Position numbers and translations under genes: made by a program
NCBI GenBank assembly: GCA_041396705.1
Contig: JAWKYB010000005.1
Span: forward strand, 248,001 to 312,000
DNA: 64,000 nt
Direction: 5' to 3'
Source: Alphaproteobacteria bacterium
GTDB lineage: Bacteria; Pseudomonadota; Alphaproteobacteria; CALKHQ01
The notes under the pieces: generated by a model
Databases searched by the model: none
Told to the model about the DNA's origin: nothing
What the model saw: only the letters and a program-made list of their open reading frames with translations
Part shown: piece by piece, positions 27,277-37,521 of the stretch
Numbering within the stretch: the stretch's first letter is position 1
Layout of the letters: every line of letters begins with the position of its first letter

Positions 27277-27306
27277 CCTTGCCCTTCCCCCTTCCCGTCC
27301 GGCGGC

Positions 27307-28616
27307 TCAGATACGCTCCTCGCGCTTGATGGCGAGATAGCGGTTGATCAGGTCGACCGCGACCTGCTCGCGCGGCGCCTCCAGGCACATCACGCCCAGG
27401 CGGCGCAGGCGCTCGAACACCACCTTGCGGTCGTGGATGAAGCTGTCGGCGATGACCGCGCGGGCGACGTCGCGGAAGCCGGCCGGCGCCGCGTCGACCG
27501 CGTCGAACAGCACCGGATCGCGCAGGCTGACGAACAGCACCAGATGCCGCTTCGCCAGCCGGCCGACATTGTCGAGCATCAGCTCCGCGGTGACCGTGTC
27601 GACGAAGTCGGTCATCACCACGATCAGCGTGCGGCGGTTGAGGCTGCCGAGCAGCCGCATCAGGCAGAGGGTGTAGTTGGTCTCGTCGAGCGTGTAGTCG
27701 AGGCGCGCGATCTCGCGCTGGATGCGGGTAAAGGCGCCGATGCCGCCAACCGGTTCGGCGTAGAGCCTGACCGCGCTGTCGAACCCGAACACGCCGACCC
27801 GGTCGCCGGCGCGCAGCGACATGTAGATCATCAGCAGCGCCGCGTTGATCGCGTGGTCCAGCTTGGGCACGCCGTGCATCGGCTCGCTCATCAGCCGGCC
27901 GGTATCGAAGGCGAAGATGATCTGGTGGTTGCGCTCGGTCTCGAACTCCTTGCAGACCAGCGCCCGGTGGCGGGCGGAGTGCTTCCAGTCGATCGAACGG
28001 TGGTCGAGGCCGGGCACGTAGTCGCGCAGCGATTCGAAGGTGCTGCCGTCGCCCTGCTGGCGCTGCGGCTTGATGCCGAACAGCGCGTCGCGGGCGGCGT
28101 AGCGCAGCGCCAGCGTGCGCACCGCGCGCACGTTCGGCACCACCGGCAGCATCTCGTCAACCGCCAGCCGCCAGTGGCGCGCGACCAGGCCGAGCGGCCC
28201 GCACCAGCGCAGCCAGACGGCAGTGAACCGGACCTCGCCGCGCCGCGACGGCACCAGCGGCACGGTCAGCACCGCCTCGGCGCCGGGCGCAAGCGCGAAC
28301 GGCACGGCCGCCGGGGGCAGCAGCGGCCCGCTGACCTCGCACACCAGCGCACCGTCGGTCGCCGGGCCGCGCGCGCGATTGGCCAGCGCCACCTCCAGCG
28401 GATCGTCGTCGCCGATGTACAGCAGCGGCGGCAGCCGGGTGGCGACCGCCAGGCCGCGCCGGGTCGGCGCCAGCAGCGCGTCGAGCCCCAGCACGAACAG
28501 CGCCACCGCCGGCAGCGCCAGCCCGAACGGCCACAGCGCCTCGCCGGCCAGCGCCAGCACCAGGCTGACCGGGGCGCCGGCGAACACCAGCAGCACGGCG
28601 CGGCGGGTCGGCCGCA

Positions 28617-28617
<1 letters not shown>
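27307..28617 (-). CDS. DUF58-domain protein (VWA-like)
   Basis: 436 residues. Two N-terminal membrane segments (residues about 7-50). The DUF58 signature is DGSTFESLRDYVPGLDHRSIDWKHSARH followed by IIFAFDTGRLM, a von Willebrand A-like metal-site region. These proteins act with MoxR ATPases in envelope or complex-assembly roles. The start overlaps the MoxR stop by one base. It is followed by SpoIIM 30 bases later. Confidence 0.92.
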
Positions 28618-29562
<945 letters not shown>

Positions 29563-29573
<11 letters not shown>

Positions 29574-30755
29574 CGAGCATCTCTCGCTTCCAGCTGTTGA
29601 GGCGTTGCGCGGCGTCGAGGATCCGCGCCGTGTTGTCGCCGGCCGCCGCCGTCGCGACGTCGCGGTCCAGCCGTTCGAAGGCGGTCGGCACCCGGCGGGC
29701 CTGCCCGACCCGGTCGAGCCATGCTACCAGCGCGCGCCGGTCCAGGCCGCGCGGCGCGTGCAGCCGGTCCGCCACCTGCCGGACGCACATGTCGGCAGAG
29801 CCGCGCAGGAAATGGCCGCCGTGCCGGCGCGGGTCCAGCAGGCCGGCGCCGGTGTCGAGCAGGGTGGCGGCGCCCGGGGCGAAGGCGCGATCCGGCGGCT
29901 GCGGCGGGCCGAACCGCCCGATGCCGGCCCACACCAGCAGGCAGAGCGCGACCAGGCCCTGCAGCGTCGCCAGCAGGAACGGCATCTCGAACATCACGCG
30001 CCACAGGTCCGGCCGCTGGGTCAGGCCGTGCACGGTCTCGTCGACCACGACCGTGCCGCCAACAGGCCGCAGCAGGTCGATCAGCGAAAGCGCGAATGCG
30101 GCATTGCCGCCCACGCCGATTCCGTGGTTGGCAATCACGTCCGGGTCGGACAGCACGGCGACGCGCAGGCCGTCCACCACGGTGGAGCCGACCAGCATGC
30201 CGCGCGAATCGCCGACCAGCGGGTCCAGCCTGGTCGAAGCGATCAGCTGCGGCGCCGTCAGGGCGATCTGCGCGCCGAAGCCGACCGTCTCGACGGCGGC
30301 ACCGCGCACGATCCGCGCGCCGGGGTCGATGAGGTTCACGATGGCCTCGACCGCCGATACCGGCACCGGCTCGGCCGACCCGATCCAGCGCGGATTGTCG
30401 TCCGCCGGCTCGCCGCGCCATTTCGGCAGCACGACCAGCATGGCCTGCAGCGCCGGCGCCCAGGATAGCTCAGCAGAGCGGCGAGGCCCTCGCCGCTCTC
30501 CGGCTCGGCGGCGACCAGCAGCGTACCCGCGGCACGCGCCCGACGAATCGAAGCGGCTGACCAGCACCGGAACGCCGGTCTCGCGCAACAGCGCGACGAA
30601 GGCGCCATGGCCGATGGCCGAGGTCGAAGGCGCTCGGCGCCCCGCCGTGCGGCGCGGATCGAGCGATTCGTCGAACACCAGCAGATAGCTCGCGGCGCAG
30701 CGAAGCCGATCAGGCCGGCGGCGACCAGGCCGATCACGGTCCGTCGGTCGAACAC
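29563..30755 (-). pseudogene. DUF4350-domain protein, frameshifted in this sequence
   Basis: Conserved DUF4350 pieces: VFDRRTVIGLVAAGLIGFA (likely N-terminal membrane segment, proposed GTG at 30755), then FDESLDPRRTAGRRAPSTSA and HGAFVALLRETGVPVLVSRF in another frame from about 30690. A middle piece AGTLLVAAEPESGEGLAALLS (30465-30545) lies in the first frame again, then the rest runs uninterrupted from APALQAMLVVLPKWRG to the C-terminus, with IDLLRPVGGTVVVDETVHGL and a second membrane segment. At least three indels. DUF4350 proteins sit in MoxR/DUF4129 clusters; function unknown. ATG 30794 is an alternative start. Confidence 0.7.
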
Positions 30756-31532
30756 GGCGCGCGGCCGCGCCACCACGCGCGATCGAGCGGCCATAGCGCG
30801 CATGGCAGGCCTGGTAGTCGGCGGCGCTGGCCCGCGTGACCGCCGAAATGGCACCGTTCGACCGCGGCAGCGATCGTGCCGAGCGCGCTGGCCCCCGGCG
30901 CCGGCAGCGTCCGGCGCAGGAGTTCGCGGTGTGGTCAGGGCAGGCGGCATCGCGTGACCGCCGCGGCGCCGCAGCTCTTCCAGGCCGTTGGCAGCAGCGG
31001 TGGATCGCCTCGCCCAGTTGCCGTCGCCGGCCGTGTCGTCGGCATCAGCCAGCGAGGCCGGCGGGCCGGCCGGCGCGGCCGTCGCCGTCACGCGCGCGCG
31101 GCTGCGCCGGCCTCGGCCGCACCGGGGTCGCGCAGCCGCATGGCAAGCGAGGCGACCTAGATGGCGACCAGCACCGCCGCCGCCACCAGCCAGCAGCCAC
31201 AGCAGCGCGTCTCGGCGATCGCGACGGAGCCGGATGCCGGGGCCGGTGCGGGCGACGGCGCTCGTACGCGATCGATGCGTCGCGCCGCATCAGCGCGGCG
31301 GCGGCCCGGTGTCCTCTGCGGGCTGCACCGGCGCCGAGGCCGGGCTGGTCGGGCAACGCGCCGCTGGTAGTCGCGCCGTCGACACCACGTTCGACCGCGG
31401 ACCGCGCGTCCTGGGCCGACGCAGGGCCGCCGTGCAGGCCAGGGCGACGGTCGGCACCAGCGCGCGAAGCGCCCGGCGGAGCGCGCGGCCGCGCTCCGTC
31501 GCCGCCCGAGCCGCCGGGCGACGCCACGCCAT
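30734..31532 (-). pseudogene. DUF4129-domain membrane protein, frameshifted in this sequence
   Basis: Starts MAWRRPAARAATERGRALRR with GGGAGGAAAC immediately upstream, and a signal or membrane segment LVPTVALACTAAL. Later pieces in mixed frames give AQDARSAVER, ALPDQPGLG, and near the end LGTIAAAVERCHFGGHA and ADYQACHARYG, the C-terminal pattern typical of DUF4129. Continuity cannot be read directly and several indels are needed. It is the first gene of the minus-strand DUF4129-DUF4350-MoxR-DUF58-SpoIIM-RDD cluster. Confidence 0.55.
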
Positions 31533-31655
31533 GTTTCCTCCCGCCGTCACGCCGTCGCCGACCCCGCTGCTGCCCGATTGCGGCCCGGCCCATCTTGCCC
31601 GCACCGTCCGGCCCGGCCAAACCCTTTCGCCGCGCCGCCCGGTGTACCGCGGCGT

Positions 31656-32558
31656 TCAGCCCGGCGGCTCCGACGCGGTGCCGTCGTCCGCCGGCACGAA
31701 CACCGTAAGCGCCCGTTGCCTGACCGTGAAATCCGCCGGGGTGCTGGCGTCGAGCTCGCCGTCGACGTTGATCTGTTTCGGCCGCGCGGTCTCCACCCGC
31801 ACGCGGTGCGCCGACATGTTGACCGTGCGGCCGGCGCGGGAGAAGCGCCCGGTCAGCAGCGCCGGCAGCTCGCCGAGCCAGCCAAGCATGCGCACCGGGC
31901 GCACCCAGTAGAGCCAGAGCAGGCCGTCGTCGTGGCTGGCATCCTCGCTGATGATCAGGCCGCCGCCGTAGCGCCGGCCGCTGCCGATGGCGAACTGCAC
32001 GCAGCGCGCGCGCACCGGCCTGTCGTCGACCGTCAGCGCGACGCTGAACGGCCGGGTGACCCGGTAGGCGTCGATCCACGCCAGCGGATAGGCCAGCACG
32101 CCGAGCCATTTCTTGCGCGGGCCCTTGTGCGCCTTGGCGACCTCGGTGGAGAAGCCGATGCTGGCGACGTTGACGAACCAGCGTCCGTTGCAGCAGCCGA
32201 GATCGATGGCGCGGGTGACGCCGCCGGCGATCACCGCCACCGCCTGCGCCGGGTCGTCGGGAATGCCGAGGCTGGTGGCCAGGTCGTTGGCGGTGCCGAG
32301 CGGGACGATCCCGACCGGCAGGCCGAGCGCGAGCAGGTCGCCGGCCAGCCCGCTGATGCTGCCGTCGCCGCCGCCGACGACGACCGCACGCGCGCCCGGC
32401 CCGTGTTCGCGCAACAGCGCGCGCGCCTCGTCCGGGCTGGCGACGCCGTGCAGCGAGACCGGCAGCCCCGCCGCGGCAAAGGCCTCCGCGACCGCTTCGG
32501 CCGCTTCCTCGCCCGAACGGGCGTGGCGGTTGATCAGGCACAGGATCGGTGACTGCAT
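31656..32558 (-). CDS. Diacylglycerol kinase-family lipid kinase
   Basis: 300 residues. The catalytic domain is recognised by LINRHARSGEEA (N-terminal), GGGDGSISGL (ATP-binding loop, about residues 61-70) and LGTANDLATSLGIPDD. The C-terminal half has the YegS/DgkB beta-sandwich with SAHRVRVETARPKQINVDGEL. Likely phosphorylates a diacylglycerol or related lipid; the true substrate is unknown. Start at 32558 gives a canonical N-terminus. It is divergent from the entericidin-like genes across 158 bases. Confidence 0.88.
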   Translation of the reverse strand: MQSPILCLINRHARSGEEAAEAVAEAFAAAGLPVSLHGVASPDEARALLREHGPGARAVVVGGGDGSISGLAGDLLALGLPVGIVPLGTANDLATSLGIPDDPAQAVAVIAGGVTRAIDLGCCNGRWFVNVASIGFSTEVAKAHKGPRKKWLGVLAYPLAWIDAYRVTRPFSVALTVDDRPVRARCVQFAIGSGRRYGGGLIISEDASHDDGLLWLYWVRPVRMLGWLGELPALLTGRFSRAGRTVNMSAHRVRVETARPKQINVDGELDASTPADFTVRQRALTVFVPADDGTASEPPG

Positions 32559-32716
32559 GGTTCGCCCGGTTGTCTTGGCCGTCGCGATGCCGCGACCGTG
32601 CCGACGCTGCGACAATTCACATCGGTCCATTTCGTTCCCGTCGGGTTGGTGGCATCCTGCCTCACCCACTCGCGGCGCGGCCGTGCCGGCGGCGCCGAGC
32701 CGGATAGGAGCCACCG

Positions 32717-32857
32717 ATGACCCGTCTCGCCACCTTCGCCCTCTGGCTGCTGTTGAGCGCTGCCGCCTTCGCCGCCGCCGCCTGCGACCATACCATCCGC
32801 GGCGTCGGCCAGGACCTCGAAGACACCGGCGAGGCGATCGACGACGCGGTGAACTGA
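32717..32857 (+). CDS. Entericidin-like small lipoprotein 1
   Basis: 46 residues: an N-terminal signal with lipobox (AAAC, Cys about residue 23), then CDHTIRGVGQDLEDTGEAID. This is the entericidin A/B pattern (TIRGxGxDIxxTGxAI), small lipoproteins linked to envelope stress and toxin-antitoxin behaviour in enterobacteria. AGGAG lies 6 bases before the ATG. Paired with a very similar gene 111 bases downstream. Confidence 0.8.
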   Translation: MTRLATFALWLLLSAAAFAAAACDHTIRGVGQDLEDTGEAIDDAVN

Positions 32858-32890
32858 CGCCGGGACGGAACCGGTTCGCCGGCAAAGCGT

Positions 32891-32960
32891 TCCCTTGCAG
32901 CGCCCGCCCGCCGGCCCGGCGACGTCCGGCGGGCGGGCGCGGTCGGAACATTGCAAGGGA
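32891..32960. promoter_or_regulatory. Nested hairpin between the two entericidin-like genes
   Basis: Inner stem of 15 perfect pairs, GCGCCCGCCCGCCGG (32900-32914) with CCGGCGGGCGGGCGC (32926-32940) and an 11-base loop. Outer arms TCCCTTGCA (32891-32899) and TGCAAGGGA (32952-32960) enclose it. The outer right arm reaches the region just before the Shine-Dalgarno sequence of the second gene. A terminator or translation-control role is plausible. Confidence 0.6.
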
Positions 32961-32968
32961 CAAGGACC

Positions 32969-33106
32969 ATGCCGAATCTGAAAGCTCTCGGCCTGCTGCT
33001 GGCCATCGCCGCGGCCGGCGCCACCGCGGCCTGCGACCACACCATCCGCGGTGTCGGCCAGGACATCGAGGACACCGGCGACGCCATCGAGGACGCCGCC
33101 GAGTAG
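32969..33106 (+). CDS. Entericidin-like small lipoprotein 2
   Basis: 45 residues: signal peptide MPNLKALGLLLAIAAAGATA with lipobox (TAAC), then CDHTIRGVGQDIEDTGDAIE. It is a close paralogue of the preceding gene (same mature core with one or two changes). The start lies 8 bases after an AAGG. Tandem duplication with divergence of the signal is likely. It is separated from the first gene by the nested hairpin, which could make expression differ. Confidence 0.8.
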   Translation: MPNLKALGLLLAIAAAGATAACDHTIRGVGQDIEDTGDAIEDAAE

Positions 33107-33143
33107 GCCGCCCGGCGCCGGTCGGCCAGGCGGCCGGCGCCCC

Positions 33144-33788
33144 TCAGAGCCCCAGCGCCATCCGCAGGGTGGCGCCGATATGGAAGCCGATGGCCTCGAC
33201 CGCCGCGTCGATGTCGCGGTCGCGGCAGGCGAGCAGCAGCGTGATGTGCTCGTCGAAGGACTGGCGCAAGGCGCTCGGCGTCATCAGGCCGTCGTCGTGG
33301 CGCAACAGCCGGATCCGGTCCAGATTGACCGTGTAGATGCTCTCGATCAGCTCGTTGGCCAGCGCCTGCACGATATGGACGTGCATCTGCTGGTCGATGC
33401 GATGCGCCTCGGCCACCTCGGCCGGCGTCACTGTCTTGCCGATCGAATCGCGCACCGCCTGGTGGCGGGCGATCAGCGCTTCGGCCTCGTCGGCCGTGCA
33501 GGTCTCGCAGAACCGGCGCACCGCCGCGCTCTCGATCATCAGGCGCAGGCCGAAGGCATTGCGGATCGCCTTCGGCGTCGCCTCGGCGATGCGGATGCCG
33601 CGCTGCGGGATCACCGTTACCAGGAATTCCGACGCCAGCTTCTGGATCGCCTCGCGCGTCGGCGCGATCGGCATGTCGGTCAGGTCGCACAGCTCGCGCT
33701 GCGAGACGAACTGGCCCGCCCTCAGGGTGCCGTCCGAAAGCATGCCGCGGACGGCGTTGTAAGCGCGGTCGCTGAGCCTGGGTGCCAT
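33144..33788 (-). CDS. GntR-family regulator with FCD domain
   Basis: 214 residues. Winged helix RAGQFVSQRELCDLTDMPIAPTREAIQKLASE (residues about 20-52). The FCD effector domain covers about 75-205 with LRLMIESAAVRRFCE and metal-binding type His (HRIDQQMHVHIVQALANEL and AIGFHIGATLRMALGL). FCD regulators usually sense small carboxylic acids. It is 12 bases downstream of the DHDPS-family gene on the same strand, so it probably controls that gene. Confidence 0.9.
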   Translation of the reverse strand: MAPRLSDRAYNAVRGMLSDGTLRAGQFVSQRELCDLTDMPIAPTREAIQKLASEFLVTVIPQRGIRIAEATPKAIRNAFGLRLMIESAAVRRFCETCTADEAEALIARHQAVRDSIGKTVTPAEVAEAHRIDQQMHVHIVQALANELIESIYTVNLDRIRLLRHDDGLMTPSALRQSFDEHITLLLACRDRDIDAAVEAIGFHIGATLRMALGL

Positions 33789-33800
33789 GGCGGCGCCGGG

Positions 33801-34694
33801 TCAGGCCGCCATGCCGCGGACCAGACCGACGATGTCGTCGACCGCCGCCGCGGCGACCGGATCGAGCGGCGGCATCGGCTGGGCCCACTCCGCCTCGTCC
33901 GACAGCGCCGCCATCACCGCCTTCAGCGTCGGCAGGAACGGGCGGCCGTCGAACGCGGCGGCCAGTCGCGCCAGCGCCTCGCCGGCGGCGGCGTTGCCGG
34001 CGACCGTGGCCGCGACCGTCTGCGGCACGATGTTGCCGAGGCCGCAGATCGTGCCGACCCCGCCCAGCGCCATCGCCCGCGGGATGAAGCTCTCCAGCCC
34101 CACCGCGATGCGCAGGCCGTCGCCGCCGCGCACCATCGGCGCCACCTCGTCCCAGACCAGACCGCTGTCCTTGACGCCGACCACGATGCCCGGATGGGCC
34201 CGCGCCAGCGCCTGCACGGTGGCCACCGGCACCGGGAAGCCGGACACCGACGGGATGTTGTAGATCAGCAGGCGCAGCGCCGAGGAGCCGACGCCGGCAA
34301 CGACGCGGCGATAGGCGTCGAAGATCCCGTCGGCGCCGCCGGCGCGCAGGAAGAACGGCGGCGGCGCCAGCACGGCGCAGCCGACCCCGCAGGCATGCCG
34401 CGCCAGCGCGATGACGTCGGCCAGCGCGGTGGCACCGCAGCCGACGATGATCCGGTCGGCGCCGATGCCGGCCGCCAGCAGCCCCTCGACCGCCAGGCAG
34501 CGCTGCTGCACCGAAAAGGCAGGGCCTTCGCCGGTGGTACCGAACGGCACCACCCCGTTGCAGCCGGCGGCGAGCACATAGCGCGCGCGGTCGACCAGGC
34601 GCGGAATGTCCACCGAAAGGGCGCCGTCGGGGCGCTCGACCACCGGCGTCGCCAGCGCGACGCAGGCCCATCCTGGCTGCTCGAGGATCGACAT
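33801..34694 (-). CDS. Dihydrodipicolinate synthase/N-acetylneuraminate lyase-family aldolase
   Basis: 297 residues. The class I aldolase signature is GCNGVVPFGTTGEGPAFS, with the Tyr region LLIYNIPSVSGF and Schiff-base Lys in GIVVGVKDSG. The adjacent GntR regulator and absence of other lysine genes point to a catabolic aldolase or dehydratase rather than lysine synthesis; the substrate is unknown. Start at 34694 is chosen because GGGAG lies 6 bases upstream and it matches the family N-terminus; a frame 27 bases longer exists. Confidence 0.88.
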   Translation of the reverse strand: MSILEQPGWACVALATPVVERPDGALSVDIPRLVDRARYVLAAGCNGVVPFGTTGEGPAFSVQQRCLAVEGLLAAGIGADRIIVGCGATALADVIALARHACGVGCAVLAPPPFFLRAGGADGIFDAYRRVVAGVGSSALRLLIYNIPSVSGFPVPVATVQALARAHPGIVVGVKDSGLVWDEVAPMVRGGDGLRIAVGLESFIPRAMALGGVGTICGLGNIVPQTVAATVAGNAAAGEALARLAAAFDGRPFLPTLKAVMAALSDEAEWAQPMPPLDPVAAAAVDDIVGLVRGMAA

Positions 34695-34884
34695 ATCAAC
34701 TCCCAACGCGCCGGTCCGCACCTGACCGCGCCGTCACGATTCCGCCGACAATCTGCGTCAACTCCGGGCGCGGTTGCCAGCCCAATCGTGCGCAACCGTT
34801 GCCGCGTCCGCACGGGCCTTCCCTCGCACGGGGCCTTGCCCTATGGTGCCGGCCGATTTGCCACCACAAGAGTTCTCAATCATC

Positions 34885-35457
34885 GTGATCGCACGGAACT
34901 TGCTGGTATTTGGGTTGGCTGCGGCCGCCTTCGCCGGCGGAAAAGCGGAGGCCCTGGACTTGGAAAACACCATCTACATGGACCTGGACGACGGCCGCGT
35001 GGTCATCGAACTGCTGCCCGACCTTGCGCCGCAGCATGTCGAGCGGATGAAGACGCTGGCGCGCGCCGGCTTCTACGACGGCATCGTGTTCCACCGGGTG
35101 ATCGACGGCTTCATGGCCCAGACCGGCGACCCGACCGGCACCGGCCGCGGCGGTTCGGACCTGCCCGACCTGCCGGCCGAGTTCACCGACGCGCCGTTCG
35201 AGCGCGGCACCCTGGGCGCGGCGCGCACCGCCGACCCGAACAGCGCCAACAGCCAGTTCTTCATCTGCTTCGAGCCGGCGCCGTGGCTGAACGGCCAGTA
35301 CACCGTGTTCGGCCGGATCGAGAGCGGGATGGAGTTCATCGACGCGCTGGAGAAGGGCGAGCCGCCGGCCGAGCCCGACCGGATCCTGCGCATGGCGGTC
35401 GCCGCCGACGTCGACGGCGATGCCGACACCGGCACCGACACAGAAACCGACGAATGA
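34885..35457 (+). CDS. Exported cyclophilin-type peptidyl-prolyl isomerase
   Basis: 190 residues from GTG 34885, with a signal peptide (IARNLLVFGLAAAAFAGG, cleavage near AEA). Cyclophilin motifs: FYDGIVFHRVIDGFMAQTGDPTG and NSANSQFFICFEPAPWLNGQYTVFG. It speeds cis-trans proline isomerisation during protein folding in the periplasm. The C-terminus is an acidic tail (DADTGTDTETDE). In many alphaproteobacteria trpF lies before trpB; here this gene takes that place, 22 bases before trpB. Confidence 0.88.
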   Translation: MIARNLLVFGLAAAAFAGGKAEALDLENTIYMDLDDGRVVIELLPDLAPQHVERMKTLARAGFYDGIVFHRVIDGFMAQTGDPTGTGRGGSDLPDLPAEFTDAPFERGTLGAARTADPNSANSQFFICFEPAPWLNGQYTVFGRIESGMEFIDALEKGEPPAEPDRILRMAVAADVDGDADTGTDTETDE

Positions 35458-35479
35458 TGCGCCCCGCCGCGCCGACGCA

Positions 35480-36703
35480 ATGAACGAGTTCAACAGCTAC
35501 CGCACCGGGCCCGACGAGCGCGGGCATTTCGGCATCTTCGGCGGCCGCTATGTCGCCGAGACGCTGATGCCGCTGATCCTGCAGGTGGAGCAGGCCTACA
35601 ACGCGGCGAAGGCCGACCCGTCGTTCCAGGACGAGTTCGACTATTACGCCAAGCACTATATCGGCCGGCCGAGCCCGCTGTATCACGCCCGCCGGCTGAG
35701 CGCTTACCTGTCGCGCAACGGCAAGGGGCCGAAGCTCTACTTCAAGCGCGACGAGCTCAACCACACCGGCAGCCACAAGATCAACCACTGCCTGGGCCAG
35801 GCGCTGCTGGCCCGGCGCATGCAGAAGCCGCGGATCATCGCGGAGACCGGCGCCGGCCAGCACGGGGTGGCGGTGGCCACAGTGTGTGCGCTGTTCGACC
35901 TGCCCTGCGTCGTCTACATGGGCGCGGTCGACGTGGCCCGCCAGGCGCCGAACGTGTTCCGCATGAAGCTGCTCGGCGCCGAGGTGCGGCCGGTCACCTC
36001 CGGCTCGTCGACCCTGAAGGACGCGATGAACGAGGCGCTGCGCGACTGGGTCGCCAATGTCGACGACACCTACTACATCATCGGCACCGTCGCCGGGCCG
36101 CACCCCTATCCGGCGATGGTGCGCGACTTCCAGTCGGTGATCGGCACCGAGGCGAAGGAACAGATGCTTGAGGCCGAGGGCCGGCTGCCGGATTCGCTGG
36201 TCGCCTGCATCGGCGGCGGCTCCAACGCCATGGGCCTGTTCCACCCGTTCCTCGACGACCGCGACGTGAAGATCTACGGGGTCGAGGCCGCCGGCCTCGG
36301 CATCGAGACCGGCCAGCACGCCGCCTCGCTGACCGGCGGCGAGCCGGGTGTGCTGCACGGCAACCGCACCTACCTGCTGCAGGACGACGACGGCCAGATC
36401 AAGGAGGCGCACTCGATCTCCGCCGGCCTCGACTATCCCGGCATCGGCCCGGAGCACAGCTGGCTGAAGGAAAGCGGGCGCGTCACCTACGTCTCGGCCA
36501 CCGACCAGGAGGCGCTGGACGCCTTCCAGCTTTGCAGCCGGCAGGAAGGGATCATCCCGGCGCTGGAGCCGGCCCATGCGCTGGCCTATGTGCGCAAGCT
36601 GGCCGCCGAGGTCGACGATGGCCATATCATCCTGATGAACATGTGCGGACGCGGCGACAAGGACGTGTTCTCGGTCGCGGAGCGGCTGGGAGTGACGCTT
36701 TGA
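35480..36703 (+). CDS. trpB: Tryptophan synthase beta subunit
   Basis: 407 residues, makes tryptophan from indole and serine. The PLP lysine is Lys100 in HTGSHKINHCLGQ. Other landmarks are AETGAGQHGVAVAT and GGGSNAMGLFHPF (phosphate-binding loop). The C-terminal stretch reads RKLAAEVDDGHIILMNMCGRGDKD. Length is normal. The stop overlaps the start of trpA by four bases. Confidence 0.97.
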   Translation: MNEFNSYRTGPDERGHFGIFGGRYVAETLMPLILQVEQAYNAAKADPSFQDEFDYYAKHYIGRPSPLYHARRLSAYLSRNGKGPKLYFKRDELNHTGSHKINHCLGQALLARRMQKPRIIAETGAGQHGVAVATVCALFDLPCVVYMGAVDVARQAPNVFRMKLLGAEVRPVTSGSSTLKDAMNEALRDWVANVDDTYYIIGTVAGPHPYPAMVRDFQSVIGTEAKEQMLEAEGRLPDSLVACIGGGSNAMGLFHPFLDDRDVKIYGVEAAGLGIETGQHAASLTGGEPGVLHGNRTYLLQDDDGQIKEAHSISAGLDYPGIGPEHSWLKESGRVTYVSATDQEALDAFQLCSRQEGIIPALEPAHALAYVRKLAAEVDDGHIILMNMCGRGDKDVFSVAERLGVTL

Positions 36704-37521
36704 GCGCTGCGAGCACCCGCATCGACCGGCGCTTCGCGGCGCTGGCGGCGGAAGGGCGCGCCGGCCTGGTCACCTTCGTCACCGCCGGCGATCCCGACCT
36801 GGAAACCTCGGCGCGCATCCTTTCCGAGCTGCCGGCCGCCGGCGCCGACGTGATCGAGCTCGGCATGCCGTTCACCGACCCGATGGCCGACGGCCCGGTG
36901 ATCCAGGTCGGCAACCAGCGGGCGCTGAAGGCCGGCACCACCCTGCACAGGATCCTGGAGATGGTGCGCCGCTTCCGCGAGCGCGACGACGACACCCCGA
37001 TCGTGCTGATGGGCTACTACAACCCGATCCACAAATACCGGGTCGCACCGTTCCTGGCCGATGCCAAGGCCGCCGGCGTCGACGGGCTGATCATCGTCGA
37101 CCTGCCGCCGGAAGAGGACGAAGAGCTGTGCGAGCCGACGATCGCGGCCGGGCTGAACTTCATCCGGCTGGCGACGCCGACCACCGACGACGCGCGGCTG
37201 CCGACCGTGCTGCGCAACACCTCCGGTTTCGTCTACTATGTCGCGGTCGCGGGAATCACCGGCACCAAGTCGGCGACGGCGGAAGCGACAGGAGCGGCGG
37301 TGGCGCGGCTGAAGCGTCACACCGCCCTGCCGGTCGCGGTCGGCTTCGGCATCAAGACGCCGGAGCAGGCGGCCGAGGTCGCGCGCAACGCCGACGCGGC
37401 GGTGGTCGGCTCGGCGCTGGTCGCCCTGCTCGGCGAGGAGGGCGCCGCCGCGGCACGGGCCGACAGGCTGCTCGCCCTGGTGCGGGACCTGTCTCGGGCG
37501 GTGAGGGAGGCACGGACGTGA
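36700..37521 (+). CDS. trpA: Tryptophan synthase alpha subunit
   Basis: 273 residues, cleaves indole-glycerol phosphate. The conserved active-site region VIELGMPFTDPMADGPVIQ contains Glu and Asp of the reaction. The loop DGLIIVDLPPEED and the C-terminal NADAAVVGSALVAL match family members. It starts with TTG at 36700 overlapping the trpB stop (TTGA); the next possible start is farther into conserved sequence. Its stop overlaps the GTG of accD (GTGA). Confidence 0.95.
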   Translation: MSAASTRIDRRFAALAAEGRAGLVTFVTAGDPDLETSARILSELPAAGADVIELGMPFTDPMADGPVIQVGNQRALKAGTTLHRILEMVRRFRERDDDTPIVLMGYYNPIHKYRVAPFLADAKAAGVDGLIIVDLPPEEDEELCEPTIAAGLNFIRLATPTTDDARLPTVLRNTSGFVYYVAVAGITGTKSATAEATGAAVARLKRHTALPVAVGFGIKTPEQAAEVARNADAAVVGSALVALLGEEGAAAARADRLLALVRDLSRAVREART

